A model generated the notes under the pieces. It was not told the DNA's origin and did no database searches. It saw nothing but the letters and a program-made list of their open reading frames with translations. Shown piece after piece: positions 6,591 through 13,535 of a stretch of 25,557 bases of DNA; the first letter of the stretch is position 1; each line of letters starts with the position of its first letter. Source of the DNA: Muribaculaceae bacterium (lineage in GTDB: Bacteria > Bacteroidota > Bacteroidia > Bacteroidales > Muribaculaceae); contig JAICZO010000039.1 in the NCBI GenBank assembly GCA_029057255.1, positions 1-25,557 on the forward strand, read 5' to 3'. The position numbers and the translations under genes were made by a program.

Positions 6591-8102
6591 ATGCACAGAC
6601 TGATGAACCACAAACACTCTCTCGCAGTCATGACGGCTATGGTCACGGCGCTCGCAGCAGCTGCCGCGACGACTGTCGACTGCCGCCCCGGCGCGCTCCA
6701 CAGTCTGGTCGGCAACCCCGCCTCCGTCACATCGCTGCGGCTGACAGGCACCGCCGACGCCTCCGACTTCTTCTTCATGGCATCGGCAATGCCTGCCCTG
6801 ACCGAGCTGGACCTCGCAGGCTGTGACATAGCAGCTTACCGCGGCGACGCCATCAACGGCCTGTCGGCATACCCCGCCCTTACGATACCGCAGGGCGCAT
6901 TCGCAGGCACAGGGCTGAAGGCTGTCATCCTTCCCGACGCCAAGGGGCTGGCCATAGGCGATTTCGCTTTCGCCGGCTCGGCTCTCGAGACCATAAGCCT
7001 CCCGGCAGGCACCGCCGTCATAGGCCAGGGCGCATTCGCAGGCTGTCGCGCACTCACCTCGGCAACACTCACGGCAGGCGTGCGCTCGGCAGGCTATGCG
7101 TTCAACAACTGCCCCGCCCTCGTCAGTGTCGACCTCGCAGGCGCCACATCGACAGGCACCGCCGACTATGCCGGATGCACAGCCCTCTCGGCCGTCAAAG
7201 GCACGCGGAGCGCCACCCGCATCGCCGACAGCACCTTCAACGGCTGCTCGTCGCTCACAGAGTTTGACTTCAGCCCGGGACTGCGCTCGATAGGCAGCTC
7301 CGCCTTTGCCGGCACATCGCTTGTCAGCGCCCGCTTCCGCGACTCGGCCGTCGACAGCATAGGCAGCTGGGCCTTTGCCTACAACCCCGCCCTGACAGAC
7401 GTCGCCACGCCCGCAGGCACCGGGCATATAGGCCAGGGCGCATTCTTCGACTGCCCCTCGCTGAAGTACTTCACCCTCCCGTCGGGGCTGCGCCGCATCG
7501 AGGCCTACACCCTCAAGGGCGCCTCGTCGGTCGAGACACTGACAGTCCCGCGGGGCGTCGACGAGATAGAGCCGTATGCGCTCAAAGGAGCCTCAGGCAC
7601 AAGAACCGTCAGACTGCCGTCGACACTCGAGTATATCGGCGACGGCGCAATGGAGGGCATGACAGGACTGACCGCCATCGAGGCCGCCGCGCTCGAGCAG
7701 GCACCGGAGCTTGGCGCCGACGTATGGAAGTCAGTGCCGCAGGCCGACGTAAGGCTCGACGTCTACATAGGCGCGGCACCGGCATTCGAGGCCGACAGGC
7801 AATGGAGCCGGTTCGACATCAACACGGTGGCCACTCTCGTGGGCGAGACATCGCCCGAGGCCCCGCACAGCACAGTCCGATGCCGTTTCAGCGGCAGCAT
7901 CCTGCTTGTCGAGGCTCCCGGCCGCGACATAGCCGAAGTCGTGCTCTTCGACATCGCCGGGCGCGCACTGCTGCGTGCCGTCAGCAGCGAGGCCACCGTA
8001 GCCATCGACACATCAGCATTCACAACAGATATTTACATCGTGCGCTGCACACTCTCCGGCGGCGACACGGCAACATTTAAAACAGCCCGCCGACATGGGT
8101 AA
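6591..8102 (+). CDS. Secreted BspA-like LRR protein with type IX-like C-terminal domain
   Basis: A 503-residue exported protein. The N-terminus is a signal peptide (HKHSLAVMTAMVTALAAAAA); a start at 6603 would also keep it intact. Residues about 45-370 are irregular LRR_5/BspA repeats, with recurring IPQGAFAGTGLKAVILP and FNGCSSLTEFDFSPGLRSIG patterns. Residues about 427-503 form a small beta domain with AEVVLFDIAGRALLRA and DIYIVRCTLSG, which resembles type IX secretion sorting domains. Surface attachment or secretion is therefore inferred. It shares its fold plan with the protein at 106-2865 but lacks the Ig-like modules and is more GC-rich. Its last codons overlap the start of trmB by 8 bases, an unusual coupling of a surface protein to a tRNA-modification gene. 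Confidence 0.85.
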   Translation: MHRLMNHKHSLAVMTAMVTALAAAAATTVDCRPGALHSLVGNPASVTSLRLTGTADASDFFFMASAMPALTELDLAGCDIAAYRGDAINGLSAYPALTIPQGAFAGTGLKAVILPDAKGLAIGDFAFAGSALETISLPAGTAVIGQGAFAGCRALTSATLTAGVRSAGYAFNNCPALVSVDLAGATSTGTADYAGCTALSAVKGTRSATRIADSTFNGCSSLTEFDFSPGLRSIGSSAFAGTSLVSARFRDSAVDSIGSWAFAYNPALTDVATPAGTGHIGQGAFFDCPSLKYFTLPSGLRRIEAYTLKGASSVETLTVPRGVDEIEPYALKGASGTRTVRLPSTLEYIGDGAMEGMTGLTAIEAAALEQAPELGADVWKSVPQADVRLDVYIGAAPAFEADRQWSRFDINTVATLVGETSPEAPHSTVRCRFSGSILLVEAPGRDIAEVVLFDIAGRALLRAVSSEATVAIDTSAFTTDIYIVRCTLSGGDTATFKTARRHG

Positions 8103-8883
8103 GAACAAACTGAAGAAATTCGCCGAGCTTGAGAACAATCCGCTCGTGCTGCAATATCCTTTCCGCACCATCGAGGCCGGAGGGTTCCCCCTCAAAGGCC
8201 GGTGGCGCGCCGACTTTTTCCACAACGACAACCCGATAGTGCTCGAGCTCGGCTGCGGCAAGGGCGAGTACACAGTGGGACTTGCACGCCGGTATCCCGA
8301 CAAGAACTTCATCGGCATCGACATCAAGGGCGCCCGCATATGGTCGGGAGCCAAAACCGCACTCAACGACGGCATGACAAACGTCGCCTTCGTGCGCACC
8401 TCGATCGAGCTGCTGGAGGCCTTCTTCGCGCCCGGCGAAGTGGCCGAGATATGGATTACCTTCCCCGACCCGCAGATGAAAAAGGTCAACAAACGCCTCA
8501 CAGGCACACGCTTCATGGAGATGTACCGCCATGTGCTCCAGCCGGGCGGCATGGTACACCTCAAGACCGACAGCCCCTTCCTGTACACATACACCACCAT
8601 GATGGCAGAGCACAACAGCCTGGAGATACTCGAGAACACAGCCGACCTCTACGCCACCCTGCCCGCCGACGACCCCATACTGAACATACGCACACACTAC
8701 GAGCAGCAGTGGCTCGACCGCGGCCTCACAATCAAGTACTTCAGCTTCCGCCCCGGCACGACACCGGCGCTCGAGGAGCCGCCGGGCGCCGACGACATCG
8801 CTCCCGACACATACCGCAGCTACTCCCGCGGATACATCGAGTGCCCGCAGCTGCTGGACGACGACGCCAACGCCGAGAAATAA
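8095..8883 (+). CDS. trmB: tRNA (guanine-N7-)-methyltransferase TrmB
   Basis: A 262-residue SAM-dependent methyltransferase that forms m7G46 in the variable loop of tRNAs. The SAM-binding motif is VLELGCGKGEYTVGLA (about 49-64), followed by FIGIDIKGARIWSGA. The family hallmark EIWITFPDPQMKK lies at about 118-130 and supplies catalytic and tRNA-contact residues. The ATG overlaps the end of the LRR gene: the sequence ATGGGTAA carries both the trmB start and the upstream stop, suggesting translational coupling. The mrp gene begins 32 bases downstream, a pairing I recall from other Bacteroidales. The length is slightly above the usual 210-250 residues because of a C-terminal tail. Confidence 0.93.
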   Translation: MGKNKLKKFAELENNPLVLQYPFRTIEAGGFPLKGRWRADFFHNDNPIVLELGCGKGEYTVGLARRYPDKNFIGIDIKGARIWSGAKTALNDGMTNVAFVRTSIELLEAFFAPGEVAEIWITFPDPQMKKVNKRLTGTRFMEMYRHVLQPGGMVHLKTDSPFLYTYTTMMAEHNSLEILENTADLYATLPADDPILNIRTHYEQQWLDRGLTIKYFSFRPGTTPALEEPPGADDIAPDTYRSYSRGYIECPQLLDDDANAEK

Positions 8884-8915
8884 CCCATTACCAAGACAAT
8901 ACAACTACCACAACC

Positions 8916-10019
8916 GTGACTACACTATATCCCGCTCTCATTACCGAAGCCCTTGCCACCGTGCGCTATCCCGGCACCGGTAAAAGCATCATCGAGATGG
9001 ACATGCTCGAGGATGACATCCGCATCAACGGCGACAGCGTGAGCTTCACAATCATATTCGACAAGCCCACCGACCCCTTCAAGGCATCGCTGCTGAAGTC
9101 GGCCGAAGCCGCAATAAAGCTGCGCGCCCCCGAGGCCCGGGTCACCATCAACACCGCAACCCGCAAGGCCGCGCCCGCCGCACCGGCGAAAGCTCCCGTG
9201 CTGCCCGGCGTCAGAAACATCGTGGCCATATCCTCGGGCAAGGGCGGAGTCGGCAAATCGACCGTCGCCGCAAACCTCGCAGTGGCGCTTGCCGCCGAAG
9301 GCTACAGCGTAGGCCTGCTTGACGCCGACATCTTCGGTCCGTCCGTCCCCAAGATGTTCGGTCTCGAAGGCGAACAGCTCTACATGCACGAAGTCAACGG
9401 CCAGAACCTGATTATCCCCGCCGAGGCATACGGCGTCAAAGTGCTCTCGATAGGCTTCCTCATCGACCCCTCGAGCGCGGCTGTATGGCGCGGCGCAATG
9501 GCGTCGAACGCCCTCAAGCAGCTCATCGAGCAGGCCGACTGGGGCGAACTCGACTACTTCCTCATCGACATGCCCCCCGGCACCAGCGACATCCACCTGA
9601 CCCTGGTGCAGACCCTCGGCCTGACCGGCACCGTCGTCGTGACAACACCCCAGCAGGTCGCGCTTGCCGACGCCCGCAAAGGCATCGCCATGTTCCGCGA
9701 CGCTAAAATCAACGTCCCCGTGCTCGGCCTTGTCGACAACATGGCATGGTTCACACCCGAGAAGCACCCCGACGAGCGCTACTTCCTCTTCGGCCGCGAA
9801 GGCGCCGTCGACGAGCTCGCCGCCGAGTTCGACGTCCCCGTCCTTGCCCGCATACCCCTTGTAGCAGCCGTCGGCGAGCACTCCGACAGCGGCCGCCCCA
9901 TCGTGCTCGAGCCTACCGTATCGGCACAGGCATTCATCCACCTTGCCCATGAGCTGACCGACGCCGTAGCCAAGCGCAACGAGACACTTCCGCCCACCGA
10001 AAAAGTACACACAAAATGA
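8916..10019 (+). CDS. mrp: Mrp/ApbC (NBP35-type) P-loop ATPase, Fe-S carrier family
   Basis: A 367-residue protein of the Mrp family, which assembles or carries Fe-S clusters in the cytosol. The start is GTG at 8916: the first residues (TLYPALITEALATVRYPGTGKSI) are those of Bacteroidales Mrp, and every earlier codon of this frame lies inside trmB. An N-terminal MIP18/DUF59 domain spans about 1-80. The deviant Walker A SGKGGVGKST is at 107-116, followed by DADIFGPSVPKMFG and DMPPGTSDIHLTL. The C-terminal CxxC cluster site of ApbC is absent, and the translated protein contains no cysteine at all. Cluster binding by Cys pairs is therefore excluded here. The stop overlaps the aroQ start (ATGA). 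Confidence 0.92.
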   Translation: MTTLYPALITEALATVRYPGTGKSIIEMDMLEDDIRINGDSVSFTIIFDKPTDPFKASLLKSAEAAIKLRAPEARVTINTATRKAAPAAPAKAPVLPGVRNIVAISSGKGGVGKSTVAANLAVALAAEGYSVGLLDADIFGPSVPKMFGLEGEQLYMHEVNGQNLIIPAEAYGVKVLSIGFLIDPSSAAVWRGAMASNALKQLIEQADWGELDYFLIDMPPGTSDIHLTLVQTLGLTGTVVVTTPQQVALADARKGIAMFRDAKINVPVLGLVDNMAWFTPEKHPDERYFLFGREGAVDELAAEFDVPVLARIPLVAAVGEHSDSGRPIVLEPTVSAQAFIHLAHELTDAVAKRNETLPPTEKVHTK

Positions 10020-10465
10020 GCACCCCCACGCCCTTCATACTTGTCATCAACGGCCCCAACCTCAATCTCCTCGGCCGCCGACGCCCCGAGATATACGGCA
10101 GCGAGACTCTCGACGACATAAACCGCCGCATAGCCGAAGCAATGCCCGAAGGATATGCCCTCGAAGCCCGACAGTCAAACAGCGAGGGCGACATCATCGA
10201 CGCCATCCACGAGGCAGGATTCGACAGCGCATGCAAGGGCATAATCCTCAACGCGGGAGCTTACACCCACTACTCATACGCCATCGCCGACGCCATAGAG
10301 GCTGTCGAGACTCCCGTCATCGAAGTGCACCTGAGCAACGTCGATGCCCGCGAGGACTTCCGCCGCACGTCGGTCATAGCACCCGTGTGCCGCGGCTCGA
10401 TATCGGGCTTCGGCTCCATGTCGTATATCCTCGCCGCAAAGGCTCTTACCGATGAAAAAGACTGA
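10016..10465 (+). CDS. aroQ: Type II 3-dehydroquinate dehydratase
   Basis: A 149-residue cytosolic enzyme of the shikimate pathway that dehydrates 3-dehydroquinate to 3-dehydroshikimate. INGPNLNLLGRRRPEIYG (about 11-28) holds the catalytic Arg and Tyr27. QSNSEGDIID (about 53-62), ILNAGAYTHYSYAI (77-90, with His85) and VIEVHLSNVDARE (101-113, with the catalytic His105) complete the type II signature, and GFGSMSYILA is the closing motif. The length is typical. It is coupled to mrp by a 4-base overlap and to the glycosyltransferase downstream by a 14-base overlap. Confidence 0.95.
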   Translation: MSTPTPFILVINGPNLNLLGRRRPEIYGSETLDDINRRIAEAMPEGYALEARQSNSEGDIIDAIHEAGFDSACKGIILNAGAYTHYSYAIADAIEAVETPVIEVHLSNVDAREDFRRTSVIAPVCRGSISGFGSMSYILAAKALTDEKD

Positions 10466-11621
10466 TACACAGGGGCTGCTGATAGGTCTCGACGGCAAGC
10501 GCGCCGTGCTCAACAACACCGGACTGGGCAACTACAGCCGCTATGCCGTCAACATCATGTCGGCTGCATACCCCGGCACGACATTCAGGCTATACTCGCC
10601 CAAGAACGCCGACAACGAACGCCTGCGCCCGCTGCTCGCCCGCGACAACGTCGAGCTGTCGGTGCCTTCGCTGCGCCCCGACATAGCCCCGGTGCGCGCA
10701 TTCTGGCGCACCTTCGACATGCCGCTGCAGCTCAAGCGCGACAACGTGGCCGTATACCACGGCCTCAGCAACGAGCTGCCGCTGACAATCAAGGGCATAT
10801 GCCCCTCGGTGGTGACCATCCACGACCTCATATACCGCCGCGTGAAGCAGGACTACAGCGCCATCGACCGCAGGCTCTACGACTTCAAGTACAGCCGCTC
10901 GGCCCGGATAGCCACACGCGTCATAGCCATCAGCGAGTGCACCAAGCGCGACCTGATGACCGACTACGGCATCCCCGAAGAGAAAATCGACGTCATCTAC
11001 CAGGGCGTCGACCCCATCTTCTCGCTCGACATCAACACCGAGACCCGCGCCAAGGTACGGGCACGCTACAAGCTGCCGCAGAAGTACATAGTCACCGTCG
11101 GCACGGTACAGTCCCGCAAAAACCAGATGCTCGCAGTGCGCGCACTGGCGCGACTACCCAAAAGCATAAGCCTCGTCATCGTGGGCCGCTTCGACGGCGC
11201 CTATGCCGCCGAGGTCAAGGCCGAAATAGCCGCTCTCGGACTGTCGGACCGCGTGATGCACCTGCAGGGCGTGCCCTTCGCCGACATCCCGGCAATCTAT
11301 GCCTGCGCCGAGCTGTCGACATACACCTCGCGCTACGAAGGCTTCGGCCTGCCTGTGGTCGAGTCGCTGACAGTCGGCACCCCGGTGATAGCCTGCACAG
11401 GCTCCTGCCTCGAGGAGGCCGGCGGCGACGGCGCCATCTACGTCGACCCCGACGATGTCGAGGGCTGCGCACTCACGGCCGCCCGCCTCATCGACGACGT
11501 CGTCTACCACGACAAGACAGCATCCAAAGGCCGCAGCCACGTGCGACGATTCTCGGCCGAGAACTTCGCCCGCGCCACTATGGCATGCTATAAAAAAGCG
11601 CTTTTATCCGAACTCATATGA
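10452..11621 (+). CDS. GT4-family glycosyltransferase
   Basis: A 389-residue GT-B glycosyltransferase, related to WbaZ/mannosyltransferase-like GT4 enzymes. The N-terminal domain contains VYHGLSNELPL and VVTIHDLIYRRVKQDY. The C-terminal nucleotide-sugar domain has TVGTVQSRKNQMLAVRAL (about 216-233) and the EX7E-type motif RYEGFGLPVVESLTVGTPVI (about 296-315), followed by LEEAGGDGAIYVDPDD. No signal peptide or membrane segment is evident, so it acts on the cytoplasmic face. Sugar and acceptor cannot be read from sequence. It overlaps aroQ by 14 bases and the epimerase gene by 4, so it belongs to the same transcript. Confidence 0.88.
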   Translation: MKKTDTQGLLIGLDGKRAVLNNTGLGNYSRYAVNIMSAAYPGTTFRLYSPKNADNERLRPLLARDNVELSVPSLRPDIAPVRAFWRTFDMPLQLKRDNVAVYHGLSNELPLTIKGICPSVVTIHDLIYRRVKQDYSAIDRRLYDFKYSRSARIATRVIAISECTKRDLMTDYGIPEEKIDVIYQGVDPIFSLDINTETRAKVRARYKLPQKYIVTVGTVQSRKNQMLAVRALARLPKSISLVIVGRFDGAYAAEVKAEIAALGLSDRVMHLQGVPFADIPAIYACAELSTYTSRYEGFGLPVVESLTVGTPVIACTGSCLEEAGGDGAIYVDPDDVEGCALTAARLIDDVVYHDKTASKGRSHVRRFSAENFARATMACYKKALLSELI

Positions 11622-12652
11622 CAAAAAAGACTATACTGATCGTCGGCGCCGGTGGCTTTATCGGCGGCTTCATCGCCCGCACGGCACTCGAGCGCGGATT
11701 CGACACTTACGTGGCCGTGCGCGAGAGCACATCGCGCCGCTATCTCGCCGACCCGGCTCTGAAATTCGTCGTCCTCGACTACGACGACCCCGACACCCTC
11801 GGCACCAGGCTCAGGGAAAACGCTCCCGAGAGCGGCCGCTGGGACTATATAATATACAATCTCGGAGCCACAAAGTGCGCCAACTTCGCCGACTTCAACC
11901 GCATCAACTATCTCTACGTGCGCGACTTCGTCGGCGCGCTCGAAGACGAGAACCTGGTGCCCGAGAAGTTCCTCTACATGAGCTCGCTCAGCGCCCTCGG
12001 TCCCGTCGACGAGAAAGGCTACACCCCTATCGACTCCACCGCCGTACCCCACCCCAACACACGCTACGGCCTGTCGAAAATCAAGGCCGAGACCTTCCTG
12101 CAGACCCGCACATCCTTCCCCTGGATTATCTTCCGCCCCACAGGAGTATACGGCCCGCACGAGCGCGACTACCTGATGATGATAAAGTGCATCGACAGCC
12201 ACTTCGACTTCGGCGTAGGCTTCCGCACCCAGATGCTGACATTCATATATGTCGAGGACCTTGTCGGCGCGATGTTCGACGCACTCGCCTCAGACCGCAC
12301 CCTCCACAAGAAATATATCATCAGCGAGCCCAAGGCATATACGCAGAAAGAGTTCCGCGCCATCGTCGCCAAGGCTCTCGGCGGCAAGACCGTCATACCC
12401 GTCAAGCTGCCTATGTGGGCCGTGTACGCCGCATCGGTAGTAGCCGAGAAGTGGGGAGCGCTGACGCTCAAGCCATCGACGCTCAACCGCGACAAGTTCA
12501 AAATCATGCGGCAGCGCAACTGGAACTGCTCGGTGGCCGACGCCGTCGAGGACTTCGGCTTCCATGCCGACTATCCCCTCGAGCGTGGCATCGAGAAGAC
12601 TGTCGAGGCTTATCTCCTGGAGAAAGCTGAGGCTAAAAAGAAGAAAAAGTGA
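11618..12652 (+). CDS. NAD(P)-dependent epimerase/dehydratase (extended SDR)
   Basis: A 344-residue extended short-chain dehydrogenase. The Rossmann motif GAGGFIG is at 10-16, and the catalytic pair Tyr150 and Lys154 lies in RYGLSKIKAE. YMSSLSALGP just before it supplies the active-site Ser. The family contains nucleotide-sugar epimerases and dehydratases, but related members reduce other carbonyls, so the substrate is open. Next to a GT4 enzyme, a sugar-nucleotide role is plausible. The C-terminus is a Lys-rich tail. It overlaps the GT4 gene by 4 bases (ATGA), and its stop overlaps the next start (TGATG). Confidence 0.85.
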   Translation: MTKKTILIVGAGGFIGGFIARTALERGFDTYVAVRESTSRRYLADPALKFVVLDYDDPDTLGTRLRENAPESGRWDYIIYNLGATKCANFADFNRINYLYVRDFVGALEDENLVPEKFLYMSSLSALGPVDEKGYTPIDSTAVPHPNTRYGLSKIKAETFLQTRTSFPWIIFRPTGVYGPHERDYLMMIKCIDSHFDFGVGFRTQMLTFIYVEDLVGAMFDALASDRTLHKKYIISEPKAYTQKEFRAIVAKALGGKTVIPVKLPMWAVYAASVVAEKWGALTLKPSTLNRDKFKIMRQRNWNCSVADAVEDFGFHADYPLERGIEKTVEAYLLEKAEAKKKKK

Positions 12653-12900
12653 TGCGTCCGCTGCCGGTAAAACTCGCCGTCATAGCGGCATGCCTCCCGC
12701 TTGTCGCCTATCCTGCCCTGCTCTCGCGATGCCCCGCCGACAGCCCGGCCGAGATATTCGTCTATCTCTACCCGGTGTATGTCTTGCTCTCGGGCGTGTG
12801 CGCATGGCTGAGCTGGCCCGCGCGCAAAGAAGTATTCTACATCCTCATAGCCCTGCTGCTGCTCACCCATGCCGCAATGTGGGCTCTCGTATCACTCTGA
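12652..12900 (+). CDS. Small three-helix membrane protein, unknown function
   Basis: An 82-residue hydrophobic protein not matched to any family I know. Three hydrophobic segments can be seen: about 6-22 (KLAVIAACLPLVAYPALL), 35-55 (IFVYLYPVYVLLSGVCAWLSW) and 60-81 (VFYILIALLLLTHAAMWAL). The ATG at 12652 overlaps the epimerase stop by one base; an in-frame GTG three bases earlier is less likely. The O-methyltransferase starts 5 bases after its stop. The tight spacing on both sides and the coherent hydrophobic pattern support a real gene. Confidence 0.7.
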   Translation: MRPLPVKLAVIAACLPLVAYPALLSRCPADSPAEIFVYLYPVYVLLSGVCAWLSWPARKEVFYILIALLLLTHAAMWALVSL

Positions 12901-12905
12901 CAGCC

Positions 12906-13535
12906 ATGATGACAGAAGAAGACTATATCGCCGCGCACATCAGCGCCGAGCCCCCCGCACTGCGGCGACTATACCGCGACACGCACCTGCGCCGCCTCTA
13001 CCCGCGCATGTGCACCGACCATATCCAGGGGCGCATACTGGTCATGCTCACACGCATGATAGCCCCGTCGGCCATACTCGAGCTGGGCACATTCACGGGC
13101 TACTCAACGCTATGCTTCGCCGAAGCGGCGCCCCGGGCCCGAATCGACACTGTCGAAATCGACGCCGACTATGCCGACGAGCTGCGCGAACTCTTCGCTA
13201 CCGCCGCGCCCGACACCCGCATAACACTGCACACAGGCGACGCCGAGGAGCTGCTGCCGTCGCTGCTTGCCGACAACAGCTACGACATGGTGTTTATCGA
13301 CGCCAACAAGCGGCGCTACCCGCAGTACTACGAGGCGCTCATAGGCTCGATGCGCCCCGGCTCATACATCCTCGCCGACAACACCCTGTGGACCGACAAG
13401 GTGCTCGACCCCACGGCACACGACCCGCAGACCGAGGGCATACGCGCCTTCAACGACATGGTGGCCGCTGACAGACGAGTCGAGAAAGTGATACTACCCG
13501 TAAGAGACGGCCTCACTCTGATACGCATAAAATGA
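12906..13535 (+). CDS. Class I SAM-dependent O-methyltransferase (COG4122, catechol OMT-like)
   Basis: A 209-residue cytosolic methyltransferase of the Methyltransf_3 type. Motif I LELGTFTGYS is at 58-67, the acidic SAM-ribose residue lies in TVEIDADYADEL, and the metal-binding Asp132 is in VFIDANKRRYPQYYE; ILADNTLWTDKVLD supplies the second metal site. The natural acceptor of bacterial members is mostly unknown. The start at 12906 (ATGATG) is chosen because the longer frame would run through the small membrane protein and the epimerase. A 4-base overlap couples it to the GH115 gene. Confidence 0.9.
   Translation: MMTEEDYIAAHISAEPPALRRLYRDTHLRRLYPRMCTDHIQGRILVMLTRMIAPSAILELGTFTGYSTLCFAEAAPRARIDTVEIDADYADELRELFATAAPDTRITLHTGDAEELLPSLLADNSYDMVFIDANKRRYPQYYEALIGSMRPGSYILADNTLWTDKVLDPTAHDPQTEGIRAFNDMVAADRRVEKVILPVRDGLTLIRIK

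Noticed and set aside
8202..8915. N-terminal extension of the mrp reading frame
   Set aside because: This stretch overlaps trmB in another frame and gives an Arg/His-rich nonsense sequence; family alignment from memory places the start at the GTG at 8916.
8925..10010. Open frame of 361 codons on the minus strand
   Set aside because: It is the mirror of mrp, which has an unmistakable Walker A motif and operon context.
12564..12905. Longer start for the O-methyltransferase
   Set aside because: The extra sequence overlaps the epimerase end and the whole small membrane protein and has no similarity to the methyltransferase fold.
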